A program made the position numbers and the translations under genes. A DNA stretch of 64,000 nucleotides. Source: Valencia hispanica. Taxonomy: Eukaryota; Chordata; Actinopteri; Cyprinodontiformes; Valenciidae. The notes beneath the pieces are model-generated. The model did no database searches and was not told the DNA's origin. It worked only from the letters and a program-made list of their open reading frames with translations. Each line of letters starts with the position of its first letter. The stretch's first letter is position 1. The stretch is taken from positions 40,212,961-40,276,960 of the forward strand of contig OY747713.1 in assembly GCA_963556495.2 (NCBI GenBank), read 5' to 3'. Of this stretch, positions 47,851 through 59,980 are shown piece by piece.

Positions 47851-48319
47851 TTTTTGTTTTGCTATTAGCTCACACCAACCGTGCCTCGGATATGACGAGT
47901 GGGGTGGGAGAACAGAGACTGTTAAAAATAGGGAGACATTTCCACCACACAGCTAATGATCCAGTTCAAGTCAGTCTGAGCTGAGCCTCACCTGCGACGG
48001 AGTTCACTATGAAAGGAAGTTTGTGTAATCTGAAAGTGATTTTTTATTTTATTTAGCCGAGGTCTAACGGTTAGTAAAAACATGAGTGTTTCCGCAAACC
48101 AAGGTTGCCAACAGGAGGCAAGAATAAGAAATCTGTACAAATGGTCTGCAGCAGAGCTCTTTATATTTCCAATCAGCATTTACTGTACAAACTCCTGCCT
48201 CCTGCTTATTTTCAACCCCTTTACAGCTAGATGTGAATGTTCACAGCCCTCAAACTTGTCCGTATTTATCACCTTCGGATAAACAACACAAAGGGAAATT
48301 ATGACGAAACTACATATTA

Positions 48320-48440
48320 GGGATACAGTGTTGAGAAATATACATTAATGATATCGGTAAATATCTAATACCAGCCATGGCAGCAGTGTTAATTATCGGA
48401 TATCAATATTGGCCCAAATTTTCATATCAGTGCATCTCTA
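48320..48440. mobile_element. hAT-like end (GTGCATCTCT type)
   Basis: TCGGATATCAATATTGGCCC, then TCATATCAGTGCATCTCTA is the diverged end of the 'CGATATCGGTGCATCCCTA' hAT family. One end only. Confidence 0.5.
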
Positions 48441-48698
48441 CTATAATATATAATAGACTTTGACTAAGGTAAGGAAAATGTTTATCAGAGAAGCAGCCAA
48501 GAGGCTCATGGTAGTATTGGAGGAGCTGCAGAGCTCACATCTCAGGTGGGAGAATCTACGAAACAACTACTGACTGTGCATTTTTATAACAGGGCTGCAT
48601 GAAGAAGGCCCTCGTCTTGCTTGGAGGAACATGGGAAACATGTAGAAGATGCCATGTGTGGCAGAAAATGACCACTGTTCATTAACACCATCTCCATG

Positions 48699-48706
48699 CT
48701 GAAACA
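48699..48706. repeat. 8-bp target duplication, left of hAT MITE
   Basis: CTGAAACA, repeated exactly at 49051-49058. Confidence 0.8.
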
Positions 48707-49050
48707 TAGGGCTGTGCGATATGGCTTAATAATAAAATCTACGATTTGTGTGATACCAAATCCGATTTCCGTTTCTATTCCTGGAAAAGAAATTTGAAGT
48801 GACAGAAAATATTTTTCTAAACTTGCTATTATTTTAATCATCCTTTCTGGGAGTTCACCTGAATTCCAAGTCCAAATAAATGCACACTGTAAAACATGAA
48901 GGTAGACCTTGGGCGGGCTCACATCACTTTGAACTACTGAAACCCTTGGTGAATTTTTCTCTCTCGGTTTTCTCAATTAATCCAAAAAATTAATTTTTCA
49001 GAAACAGAAAATTTGATTAATCGATAAAATTGATTCATCGCCCAGCCCTA
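48707..49050. mobile_element. hAT MITE, 344 bp, complete, inserted in Tc1 relic
   Basis: The left end TAGGGCTGTGCGATATGGCT and the right end TCATCGCCCAGCCCTA are inverted repeats of the hAT CGAT family, with exact 8-bp target duplications, the hAT hallmark. No transposase coding. Depends on an autonomous relative, for example one with a BED finger as at 62623-63194. Confidence 0.85.
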
Positions 49051-49058
49051 CTGAAACA
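49051..49058. repeat. 8-bp target duplication, right of hAT MITE
   Basis: CTGAAACA, identical to 48699-48706. In the uninterrupted Tc1 gene this site reads on into GTGAAACATGG-like coding sequence. Confidence 0.8.
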
Positions 49059-50358
49059 TGGAGGTGGCTGCATCATGCTGTGGAAATGCTTTGCTTTATT
49101 AGACGCAGAGAAATTGGTCAGACCCGATGCGAAGACCAATCGGATTGAGCTTGAGCCATTTTCCGGAGATGAACGGGCAAAAGTGTTGGTCTGGTACAGA
49201 CGTGCCTTAAAAGGAAAGCAGATGGTGATTCTACAGAGTACTGATTCCAGGGGAGATTTTCATCCATAAACTTTTGCTTCCACTTTGCAATTATGCTCCA
49301 CTTTGTGTTGGTCTGCCCCACTGAATGGTGGAAAGCACAAGCTTCAAATCACTGACATCTTCTTCAATTGGTCACAATGTATCCCTAACAGCAGGGAGGG
49401 CCCTGACCAGACAAAGTGGGAGCAAAGGGACTTTGCATCGTCAGAACTAAAAGGTTGCTAGAGATCCCGGTGGAAATGCAACAAGGGTAAATCCACTTGA
49501 GTTGTTTGTAAGCTCACAGGGCAGATCCGCCTCCTAATGGAAGGCCACTCTGCTGGGATAAATCCCAGGCCCGATTCACATATTCCCCTCTGCCTGCTTC
49601 CTCCTACATGTAGGGAAAAGCAACCGCGCTCTGACGTGGAGAACGCTCCGATTTGTTTCAGAATGAGACTTCTTAAGAGGATGATACTGGCTGCTTTTCA
49701 ACACCGCCTCAGTAAAAGAAGTGCCACACTTGCAGCTAAGGGTGAGTTGAGGCCAGTTATGTAAGGACAAAATAATAATATAAAGATGAAAAAAGAGAGA
49801 GGAAGCGAAAGAAGCCTTGGGTGACACATTCGATTCCAGAGAGTTTTTAGAGGAGTCTAAACTCGGTAGTTTGGAAATGTTTCTGAACAAACTGCTGCTA
49901 ATTAAAAGGTTGCTAAGTTCTTTAAACTGGGAACATAATCAGGGAAAAGGATTAAAAGTGGATAGCTGGTGTCTAACTGGGTTATTATTGGTGATTGTTA
50001 GCATCCCTCTGGAGGGATTAACTTGACATTGTGGATGTTACATCTCGCCTACATGGCATCCTGCTTTACTTTCTAAAAATGGTGTAAAGCGCGAGAATGG
50101 CCACAAGAGGAAATGTCTTTTGTGTTTTTTCTTTTGTTGTTAACTTTGACAGGTTAACACAAGCTTTAAATCTGAGCAGTTTAACAGATTTCCTATGGAG
50201 CTTCTCTTACTTCTAAAAGGTTAGTAAGATTGAGCAGCAGTGCCTCAAAGGAGAGATGGGTAGAAGAAACAGATTGAGTTTTAATAAAAAAAAAAAAAAG
50301 TGTTATTCAAATAAACTGAATTTGAAACATACTGTAGTCTGACAAAGCTAAAGCTATA

Positions 50359-50850
50359 CACTCACAGGCCACTTTATCAGGTACACCGGTTCAATTGCTT
50401 GTTAACAGAACAATCAGCCAATCACGTGGTGGCAACTTGATTCATTTAGGCATCGAGATGTGCTGAAGTCCTACGTGAGCATAGGAATGGAGAAAAACAT
50501 GCGACTATGAATGTGACGGGGTTCATGGTTCCATAGGTTCCAAAGGTTGATCTGGGGGTTTCAGAAACCGATGAACTGCTGGGATTTCTCAAGTCTACAG
50601 AGAATGGTTTAAAAAAAAAAAGAGAGAGAAAATGTCCTGTTATTGTCAGACATAGGGGAGAATAGGCAGACTGGTTAAGATTATTGAACAGTTGTAACAA
50701 ACAAGATATGCAGAATACCATATCTGATTGCACAACACAACAGACTTTTGAATAGGAAAGGTTACAGCAGCAGAAGACCCTACCAGGAGCCACACCTCAC
50801 CAACAACATGAAACTAAAGCTACAAATCACAGCTAGACAATATCATTAGA
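50359..50850 (+). pseudogene. Tc1-like transposon, front half, transposase broken
   Basis: CACTCACAGGCCACTTTATC, then AGGTACACC at a TA site is the left end of a well-known fish Tc1 family. Diverged transposase coding follows: TTTCAGAAACCGATGAACTG, TCTACAGAGAATGGTTTAAA, CAGCAGCAGAAGACCCTACC. The first part encodes the paired-type DNA-binding helices in the family. Frames are broken, and the DDE core and right end are missing after about 50850. Confidence 0.7.
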
Positions 50851-51129
50851 TCAAGCTTGCCTATCCTAAGAGTCTTGATTTCAATTACAACATTCTGATA
50901 GTATGGTATGAAGAACATTTTCTTGGTGCACGTCGGACCCTTAGTACCAACTGACCATCGTTTAAAACCCACAGTCTGTCTGTGGGCAGTCTATCCCTTT
51001 AGAAGCAAAGCGGACCAGTATTCTGATGGCTACTTCCTGTAGGATAAGTCAACAGGAATTGTTATGAAACCTTGCTGAAGCCCCTGTGCAACAAAAAATT
51101 AGGGCTGTTCTGAAGACAAAAAGGGGTCC

Positions 51130-51620
51130 AACCCTTTAAAATGGACCACCTGCTGTTTTGCAGTTCAGTATTCGCGGATTCATCTAATTGAGGATTTTTC
51201 TGTGGAATGCGATTCCAAGTTTTTTGTGGATAATCCACCTTTTCTTGTAGCGCACATCTCAAATATTTGAAAGAAAATGCAGCTTGGGAAAGTTAGAGTA
51301 TCTAGCTGCAATGCCCCTTGACTCGCTATTGCTTGCCATTTCCAAAGCAGCAAACCCATGAGCGCCATTTATTTTTCCCTGGCACCAATTAGATGTTTCC
51401 ACAAGAGCAGAAATAGGGAAAATTGTAAAGATTAACTCCGGCTGTAGCTCTGAGACGGTGTTCACTGAGCGTATTAATCCATATTCAGGTCTATATGACA
51501 TGTAAACTATTCAAATGGGTCGTTATAAGTGTTTTTAGAAGAGGTCTCAAGTATTTGTGGATTTTACTTGTTCAAGGGCCCCTAACGCCACGTAAATACA
51601 GGAGGGGATGGCGGGGGGGG
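51130..51620. repeat. Dispersed repeat, copy 2
   Basis: Starts with GTATTCGCGGATTCATCTAA and aligns in order with 40730-41110. The 'CGCGGATTC' start recurs, diverged, at 58060-58165 near GTGAATAACATGGGCTCACA. Class unknown. Confidence 0.5.
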
Positions 51621-52267
51621 GGTGTTCCAATGTATTCGAAAAGTCTACCTAATGAATTGAGTGGTGCAAAGAACGAGCCAAGCAGATATTGTTTTTAGCC
51701 TATAAATCAAATCGAAATCCCACATATTTGAGCCAAGGCCACAACGAACTACACTGGTTCTCGTTCCACTAGGCGTAGAGTAGGGAAGTAGAAAAACTCA
51801 TGTGTTTCAATAGTGTGTTCTATTTAGAGAAGCTTCTCTACCCAGACTGAGGGTAGATAGACTGCAGACAGAGCGGCAAGAGTAAAGAAGAGGAGATTAC
51901 AGTACATTATAAGGTATGTGTTCGTTTTTATGAAGCAGAAAGTTATCCATGAATTTGTTTAATCATTGAGTAAAAATATTGGAGATTTCAATCCCACCTC
52001 TTCCTAGAGAAATATATAAACCTTGATGATACTCTGATTTACTGAGATCTAGATAATTTAGTCTTCTTTACTTGGTACTAGTTTCCACAGACGAGTGTTG
52101 TTGCTAGCGCAACCTCATATTAAATTTTTTTAGTAAACAAAATTTTTAATTTTGGTGCGCTTACTCAAAAAATGATCAAACAATGGAGTTTGACTGGTCA
52201 CTTTTTTCAATTTGGACCAAATGGACAGCATTTACATCTCGTTGGGGTGTTACGTTAATCCACTGAT

Positions 52268-52811
52268 AGGGCTTTTCTACCACAAAAAGAACCTGTGTTG
52301 GTACCAGAGCCAGTGCTTAGTTGGTTGTCAGCTTGCTTTTTGCTTTTCCACTGATGCAGGCTCCAGTCGGTGCTTCATCATAACGTCCTCCAAAGCATTC
52401 CAACACGACTGTATACGCTTATTTGAGATTTATACAGGGCGTAAAAATGGGAAGCGTGATAATAGACGTATTTTAACGATGGAGAATTTAATTGTGCTCT
52501 TACCAGTGCTGCTTCTGTGCTTCCACACTTTGCTGAATTTGCAAAGATGTGTACATAATATGTTTTCAGTTACGTCAGTTGACCATTGTTACGAATGAAA
52601 ATGGCCGTTGTGTGGCCGCTCCCAACGCTTTGGTTGCATCACTATGTGGGTGGGGGGAGAAAGTGGTTCTTAGCTAGAACCAGCTCTGGCCCAGCAAGGC
52701 GTTAATGCTAGGTTAAGCATCGATTTGGAAAAGAGAAACTGGTGCTTTGGCATTGCAGTCAGGCTCTGGCACCAAAGTAGCACTGGAACCAGCTCGGTGA
52801 AAAAAGGCCCT
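52268..52811. mobile_element. MITE with AGGGCNTTTT terminal inverted repeats
   Basis: The left end AGGGCTTTTCTACCAC and the inverse of the right end AGGGCCTTTTTTCACC pair. The same words GGTACCAGAGCCAGTGCTTA / GCACTGGAACCAGC recur near both ends in inverted sense. The interior has an open frame of 128 codons without recognisable domain. Possibly PIF/Harbinger-derived; no clear 3-bp duplication seen. Confidence 0.6.
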
Positions 52812-54174
52812 CAGTGAAGTTTACTTGTAACAAAAAGAAAGTACGCCAAGCACACCCCCAAAATTAAACACGACACAGATCTTATGGATAGACCGTAGCG
52901 AAAAAACAAAACAAAAAACATGCCATAAATGATTATCACAAGAAAAACATTTCTAAATAGTGCGGAATCATGAGGAAACTCTCGGTTCCCAGTAGCATCT
53001 AAAAGCTTCTACATCTCACCAAGGATGTAAGAGATCAATATCTGCAGGCCACTAAGAGCGAGCTGTGATCATGGTAACTGATGACTCTGCAAGACCTCCT
53101 ATGATCTAACACTAAATGAGCCGTATCTCTAATGGCCTCCATGGCTTCATACATGTCACCGCTGCACAGTCCAAACCTCACCTTAATGATGCTCCGTTAT
53201 CACTAGTTCTTGTTTCTGTTTACTAAAAAAAATGTATTTTACACTTCAGGAACATGTACATTATCAATGTAAATTTTTTACTTTCTCAGGGAGAATTTAA
53301 TCCAGCTTTAGGATTCACTAAATGCTGTTGAGGCAGCAAAGGCAGGTGAACATACAGAAGAGGTAAAAGTAAATCAGTATTCTTTTTTTTTTATCCTCAA
53401 AGTCTCACATTTTAGGAAAGTCTGTTTGTATGAACAGTAAAGAAGCAACTGAGTTTTTAAAAAGTCTGTTAATCAGCATGGAGTAAAAAAACAAAAAAAC
53501 ATTCAACTAACTGAACAAGGATCTTCTTCATCACAGCAAAACCGAACAATCTGACAGATTTACTAGATGAATTTAATTGTCCTATTCTGGCATCATAATT
53601 TGTGTTTAGGCTCCAGCGAATAAGTCACGAGAGAGCCGATGATAACTGAAGAGAGGCACATAAACCTCTGACAGATCCGATGAGCATGCTCAGCAGGCTG
53701 CAGAATGACTCATTACCTTTGCTGACACAGTAGAGGTGTGAAAACTTCTCATTGCTTTGCGGCAAAGCGCAACTGCTTGAAAAACTCCAAACAGAGCATT
53801 GCTTGTGGTCGCTTTACAGCAGACAGGCCTTAGGATCTTCTCACAAAGTATAAGCTCAGGCAATCGCTTTAAACGAGCAGTCTTCACATTTAATTTAGGG
53901 ATTTTTGCTGCAGCAGTAACCAACTGATCTGCAAAGTGGATTTTAATATATCAGCTGGGAGATCTGCAAGTGCCTCCCAAATGTAGGAGTATCTGGTGAC
54001 TATAATCCCTCCCATTTATTGTCCGTACCTTTTGGAATATCAAAACATGTGCTACGGTGGCTTACTTCACATAAGATAAAACACTCAGCAGTAACGGAAA
54101 AATCAAAAATGAGTATAGAGATAATTCAATTATAAATCTTCAACTGTGAACAGACCATTTAGTTGAATATTTTT

Positions 54175-54760
54175 TGGGGGGGGCGCAGTACTTTTAGAAG
54201 TAGTTTTACTGCACCATACTTTTCACTTCACTTGAGTAATATTATTATGAAGTATAACTCCCCTTACATGAGTAAGATTTCTGAATACTTTACCTACTGC
54301 GAGTAATTTCACTGAATCAAAACAAGCATGTTATAACATAAAAAAAGGACACAGACCTACAGTTTATGTTCAGGTGAGACCTCTTGTTTGTAAGCAAGCT
54401 TTGTTGTTCTAATGTTATTTTCTATCTGCTGAGCCAGTTGGAGATCAGCAAAAGTTTTATGTTGAACATTTTTGATTTGACATGTTTTTTTCTGCTTCAG
54501 ATTTGTTATTTTGTAATTATGATATTTAGATGTATTAATTATTTCGAGGGACTCTTTAAAATTCCAGAATTAGCAAATAACTTTATATTTTTGTCTGTCT
54601 GATGGAATTATTTTTAAATAATCACTGCCAATAAAACCGACCTGATTTTCGGATCAGTTACTCAGTTACTCCTAAGTAGCTTTTTCAGATAAAAATATAT
54701 TGCAGTGCTACTCTTACTTGAGTACAATTTTTGGGTACTCTACCCACCTCTGCCCAACCT
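54175..54760. mobile_element. MITE, uninterrupted relative of 24265-25375
   Basis: Runs from CGCAGTACTTTTAGAAGTAG through TTCTGCTTCAGATTTG and TTGTCTGTCTGATGG to CTCTTACTTGAGTACAATTT, then TTGGGTACTCTACCCACCTC. 'ACTTGAGTA' occurs near both ends in inverted senses, consistent with terminal inverted repeats. Confidence 0.6.
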
Positions 54761-56218
54761 CACATGTTTTACGTACCAACTCCATCTCAACCAAACTTGA
54801 ATTTTAATCATTTAACAATGGCTATTATACCTGCTGACATAAGTATCCAAATATCTCCCTATTCACCCATTCTTCTTTGTCAAAAAGCTCAAACTTAGGC
54901 TGACTGGAATGGAGAAAAGCAATTTTGAAAAAAAATGAAGTGACCTCTGATGGCAAATTGCTGACCTACATTTTATCAAGGATTATCAGAGTGAAGTGGG
55001 TAAATAAATGTGCTTGCCACTTTAAGGAGTTTAACTTCTGGGGGGATAAAAAAAAAAAAAAAACTATTATATTTTTCTTCCTTCCACTAAATTTTCACAA
55101 TAAGATACTTTGAAGTTTGAGGTTGCAACATCATAAAAAGTGAGTGGTGCAAGTGATGTGAATATTGTTGCAAAGGACTAAAAACACTACCTTAAAAAAA
55201 TTTAATTAAAAAATCAGACACTTCTTCTGTATAATAACTTGAAGGTGGAAGGCATTAGGATGTGAAAGGATTTATAAGATGACTGTAATTAAGCCAGGGA
55301 AGATTCACACCTTTTCAAAGAAGTAACCATGGATCCCTTATGGACCTGAGCCATGTGACTACAGCCAATTGAGACGGCGTTCACAGCTCCGACACACACC
55401 CTGTGTCCCTGGTGTTCCTCTGTTGCAGTGGAATTTTGCAAATCGGGCTGATGCATTTATTTTAACCGCTCCGTCTGATCTCCACATACAACACAGACTC
55501 ACTGTGGTACATCATCTCACGTAGTGATCAACATAACGGGTGGCACAAGACCCAAAGCCAACCAGCGAGAGCAGTTCAACAAAGAACATTAGGAGGTGGA
55601 CGGCTAAAAAGCATAAGGTGCCGTAATGTAAGACAGAAACTGCGAGAGCATAGGAATGGACGGGCGGTGGAACGACAGGAGCTTCCAGAGCAAAACTTGA
55701 CCGACCTTGCGTTTAACTATCAAAGAAACGCGTGACTTCGCCCACTCAGCTTCTGTCTGACAGAGTCAGCTTCCTGGACCTACCCAGGCACATGTTCATG
55801 TTCCTCACACATGCAGAAACTCTGTTTCATTCACAAGTCGGAGAAGAATTCTGTGTTCCTGTTTAGAGGTCTGTGAGGGGAAAAAAACGCTACAACCAAT
55901 TCTCAAGTGGGTATAGTAATCCGTCGTCTCACAACATGATCCCACTTAACAGCATTTCATTTAAAGCATATAGCTCCTATTTAATGGCACTTTACGCCAT
56001 TAAATAACACACATAATTTAATGTTTAATTGGCTGTCACACTGTTTCCTTCATTGTTTTTTTTGCAGGCGCATGGGAAAAACGCATTAAAAGGAACTGAA
56101 GGGCACTCCTGTTCTGAATAGCACGTGCAGCTGGGGGTGTGGAATTAAGTGTTTTGATACGTCAAAATAGGATATGTTACATTCTTTTCCCTCCTCCACT
56201 AGGGGCTGACTCCAGAAA

Positions 56219-56300
56219 GAAGATTCAAGATTCAAGAGCTTTATTGTCACATGCACAACAAAACAGATAGTTATACTACGCAATGAAATTCTTATTCCAT
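56219..56300 (+). mobile_element. LINE 3'-tail fragment with ATTCAAG repeats
   Basis: AGATTCAAGATTCAAGAGCT, then TTATTGTCACATGCACAACA and ATGCAATGAAATTCTTA-like sequence is a frequent fish repeat terminus with a short tandem ATTCAAG tail. Confidence 0.6.
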
Positions 56301-56863
56301 TTCATTCCCGACCCATAAAAAAATAAAAAATAAAGACAAGAAAACAATAATAACAAGTTACTGTTGAGATAAATAAATAGGAGCAAGTTCCCATTGACTC
56401 GCATGTAAAAAATGCCAACTTCACAGCAGAAATAAACATGTTTACCACCTGGTTTAAGGATGAAATGACTGCCTGGGACTGACATTTCAATGCTCTGAAC
56501 GCCCCCAAGTGGTTGGATAATTGTTAGCTAGATTATTCAGACGTAGATCAAGCCGTCAGTTTCGCTTTCAGTTTCAAACATGCAGCATGCTAAGGGAGGG
56601 GAAGAGTCTGCATAGGACAGCTTGAGTTTAAGGAACATCATTGGCTAATTGCTGTGAGTCGCAGCAACATCATCTCTATGGCGATGGCACAGAAGTTTGG
56701 GCGTAGGAGCTGCGACAAGATATGTAATGTTCTGACAGGATATTAGTGTCAACAAGTAGCGTTCATGCTTAATGGATTTCTTCTTTTGACTTTAATGTCT
56801 TCTACAATTTCCATCTCTTTAGCATCATTAGGCGGACTTTTTAATGTTTGCCACTGGCAACAC

Positions 56864-57168
56864 TAAGGCCTGGTTCTCACGGCAACAATTTTAAGCTGAT
56901 TTCGGTCCTGACTTTTCCCTTCTGACGTGCGTAAAGACGTCTTGATTGTCGGGATGGCTCTAAGATGATCGCAATAGATTTTCCTGCCGTGCTTGTTGTG
57001 TTCTGGTCTGCTCTGAGATGAGATCGCTTTATGCGAGAGTGGTTTTGTGGAAATAACTTCTTAAAAATGTTTTATATGCACCATAGAGCTATTATAACTT
57101 GTTTAAAAAGAGGCATAATATTTGAAGTTTGTAAAATTGTACGACCATTTGTGAGTGAATCAGGCCTT
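56864..57168. mobile_element. MITE with CTAAGGCCTG ends
   Basis: The left end CTAAGGCCTGGTTCTCACGG and the right end ATCAGGCCTTAG are inverted over about 10 bp. Related left end at 8880-8990. No coding frame of interest. Confidence 0.55.
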
Positions 57169-57829
57169 AGCAATGTATGCAATGAAAAATCATTTTTAAA
57201 TGCACGGATTTAGTGTTTGCGATGTCTCAGTAATTCTCTCTCAAAAATTAAAAAAAATAAATAAAAAAGGCCACCTAAGAGAAACTTCTAGCAGCAAAGA
57301 ATTTGTTCCTAGATAAGTTTCTTGGAGCAAACAACTAGAATCTACTGAATACTAATGTATCGACAAAAGGACACACAGTTCGAGTCATCAGATGGCCAAC
57401 AAGGGAGTAGCGGTTTCCGGAAAAGGTCAAACACCTGGTACACTGCTGCTTTTCTCTGCCAGGCATTCTTTGTGCATGTTGCTCTAGGTAAACTGACAGA
57501 GCATCATGTAACCACTGGTGACATTTAAATGTGAGGCCGTCTACCTGACTCAGACGTTCTGCCTTGCTCCAGCCAATTAAGTGCGCTACAGTCCCTGTGG
57601 CCCCGAAGATTCACAGCGTTTAAGAATGTCAAAGACTGCCCTTTAGCCAAGGCTGTGCAAGGAACATGGCATTTGAAACAGTGTTGAAAAAGTATTCTTC
57701 TTTTGAGACAGTTTATGTTCTGGTAAAAAAAAAAGAAGAAGTACAAATGACAATAAAGACGGCTTTAGTTGTGCTTCAAGGAGCAAACGGTAAAAGTTCC
57801 AAATGCTCAGTTTTACAGAGTTTGCCTAA

Positions 57830-57995
57830 AAAGAAATTCCAGTCTACTCAACATCCCCAGAATCAGAACCAAACATGGAGAAGTAGCTTTTAGCTTCTAT
57901 GCTCCTCTTATCTGGACCAAACTTCCAGACGACTGCAAAGCTGCTGAAACCGTTCCTTTAAAAATCAACCTGTTTAGAGCTGCCTTTGATTAATT
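57830..57995 (+). pseudogene. L2-like LINE ORF2 C-terminus fragment
   Basis: Reads IPRIRTKHGEVAFSFYAPLI, then WTKLPDDCKAAETVPLKINL and FRAAFD with a stop. Nearly the same end is seen in the larger L2 copy at 59175-60345 (RIRTKHGEAVFSFYAPLIWN). The rest of the element is missing. Confidence 0.75.
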
Positions 57996-58059
57996 GATTA
58001 AAAATTGCTGGAATATCATAACAGTTTCAGCTATTTCAGCTTCCAAAGCTGCATTTTGC

Positions 58060-58165
58060 TTTGGAATAAAGAGTTTCCGTGAATAACATGGGCTCACATT
58101 CCACAGAAAAATCTGTCAATACCAAACTGTGAATAGGCAGGAGTTCACTGTACTTCTGTCAAAGA
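58060..58165. repeat. Dispersed repeat end fragment
   Basis: GTGAATAACATGGGCTCACA, then TTCCACAGAAAAATCTGTCA and AGTTCACTGTAC look like the end of the repeat family at 51130-51620. Confidence 0.4.
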
Positions 58166-59543
58166 ATCTACAGGACATTTAGATCATCTGTATTGTGTCC
58201 TATATATAATTTTTTATTTAAATCCAACTTTTCATGAATGAGTTTGTAAGCGTTTCACAGTCATATTTAATAACTGTCAGATTTAAATGACCTTTTGAAA
58301 ATAAAAATATTTAAGACACATTTATTTAACCTACCTCAAATTGTGTAGCAGGGTCCATATAATATTTTATCTCATGCTATGCTACGCGGAGGCTCTGTCT
58401 GTACTAATGAAGATAAACTCAATTCTGCATGCTGAATAACTGATGGCAGCCGAACCCACTTCTACATTTGTTTTGCTCATTATTTGAGCATTTCCACTTC
58501 CATTCCCAGATGGTGCGGTAATTCTTAAATATAAAAAACAAATAAAACAAGATAGTGATGTCATGGCAAAAATAATGTAGACCAGATGCAGTTTAACTCT
58601 GAATTATATGCCCTTTAACCAAATATGCATGCAGGAGTGCATCAAACATAGCAACATGCTTCAATCATGTGACAGAAGAGGATGTTCCAGAAAATGTGTT
58701 TAATTTTTTCATATTTAAATCTATATAAATGGAAAATGAACTGAATTATATAGGGTTTTTCTTGGGATACTGAGACGCACTCATAAATTTGCACATTCAT
58801 ACACAGATATGCAGATTAGTGTGCAACTTTGAGCTTACTTTGTGTCACCATGCATGAAAACAGGTCAAACCAGCTTCAGAGAAGAAAAAATCCTGTACAA
58901 CATATATTTGTGTGATTAAAATACAATAAAATGTTTTTAACTGAGCTTTGGCTGAACTTTCTGGAAGGGTTCCTACAGATTTTTTAAATGAGATGGACAA
59001 ACAGATGGACAGAAGGAAGGAAGAAAAGACAGATAGAAGGAAGGGAAATGAAAGAAAATGTTTTTCCACACTGTATTTTATCGTTTGATCTTTAGAAGCA
59101 ATTACTTTTGGACCTAAAGAGAAACGATCAATAGTCAGCACACAGCTTCAGTTAATATAGCTAGAAACTACTGATCAGGCCTAAAATCTAGGTGTAGTAA
59201 TGGACTCAGACCTAAACCTCCAGGGTCACATAAAGGCAATAACAAGGTCAGCCTTCTATCACCTGAAGAACATTTCTAGGGAAAGGACTAGAAATGGACT
59301 GATGTCGCAACAGGACCTCAAAAAACTCATCCATCCGTTTATCTTTAGTCAGATTGATTACTGCAAAGTCAATCAGACAGCTGCAGCTGATCCAGAATGC
59401 TGCTGCTCGTGTTCCTCACTAGAACCAAGAAAGTAGAGCACATCACCCCAGTTCTAAAGTCCTTACACTGGCTCCCTGTAGCTCAGAGAATAGACTTCAA
59501 AATACGTTTACTAGTTTATAAATCATTGAATGGCTTAGAAGCA

Positions 59544-59899
59544 GGGCTGCACAGTGGCGCAGATGGTAGCACTGTTGCCGTGAAGCAAGAAGTTCCTGGG
59601 TTAAAATCCCGGCCTGGGGTCTTTCTGCAAGGAGTTTGGATGTTCTCCCTGTGCATGTGTGGGCTCTCTCCGGGTACTCTGGCTTCCTTCTCACAGTCCA
59701 AAAATATGACTGTTAGGTGAATTGGTTTCTCTAAATTGCCCTTAGGTGTGTGTGTGTATGGTTGTTTGTCCTGTGTGTCTCTGTGTTGCCCTGCGATGGA
59801 CTGGCAACCTGTCAAGGGTGTACCCCGCCTCTCGCCCCATGACAGCTGGAGATAGGCACCAGCCCCCCTGCAACCCTGCATAGAAATGACAGGTGATGG
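59544..59899 (+). mobile_element. tRNA-SINE family A, full length, inserted in L2
   Basis: A box CAGTGGCGCAGATGGTAGCA, B box CCTGGGTTAAAATCCCGGCC, body TCTCTCCGGGTACTCTGGCT, AATTGGTTTCTCTAAATTGC, TGCGATGGACTGGCAACCTG, GATAGGCACCAGCCCCCC, and a GATGG tail. Imperfect 14-bp direct repeats (ATGGCTTAGAAGCA at 59530-59543; ATGGCATAGCAGCA at 59900-59913; 12 of 14 match) flank it. One 5'-truncated relative lies at 33440-33672. Confidence 0.8.
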
Positions 59900-59934
59900 A
59901 TGGCATAGCAGCAAAGTATGTTGAAGATCTATTG

Positions 59935-59980
59935 TCCCTATACCAACCCCCCAGACCACTCAGGGGGGTTGGTATAGGGA
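59935..59980. repeat. Perfect 18-bp inverted repeat with 10-bp loop
   Basis: The left arm TCCCTATACCAACCCCCC (59935-59952) and right arm GGGGGGTTGGTATAGGGA (59963-59980) are exact inverses around the loop AGACCACTCA. It lies inside the L2 coding remnant, just after the SINE. The GC-rich stem would be very stable in DNA or RNA. Confidence 0.95.

Larger units (their letters stand above)
48470..49325 (+). mobile_element. Tc1-like transposon relic hosting a hAT MITE
   Basis: Front: ATGTTTATCAGAGAAGCAGC, GAGGAGCTGCAGAGCTCACA. After the insert: AAACATGGAGGTGGCTGCAT, ATGCTGTGGAAATGCTTTGC. Right end: CTTCCACTTTGCAATTATGC, TTTGTGTTGGTCTG. These are ordered parts of one Tc1 transposase gene and end. 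Translation gives REAAKRL and GGGCIMLWKCF pieces (the latter matching the G-G-x-x-M-x-W-G pattern of the DDE core), with large deletions and stops. Long dead. Confidence 0.7.

Noticed and set aside
48584..48976. 130-codon minus-strand open frame
   Set aside because: Runs across the boundary of a Tc1 relic and a nested hAT MITE, so it cannot be a real gene.
49537..49764. Plus-strand open frame ending near a GGTGAGT donor-like site
   Set aside because: Peptide not recognised and no good acceptor upstream; likely chance.
52212..52598. 128-codon plus-strand open frame
   Set aside because: Largely inside a MITE with inverted ends; no domain recognised.
53690..53923. 78-codon minus-strand open frame considered as a CTDP1 exon
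   Set aside because: No similarity to the BRCT or FCP domains as I know them, no convincing acceptor and donor pair.
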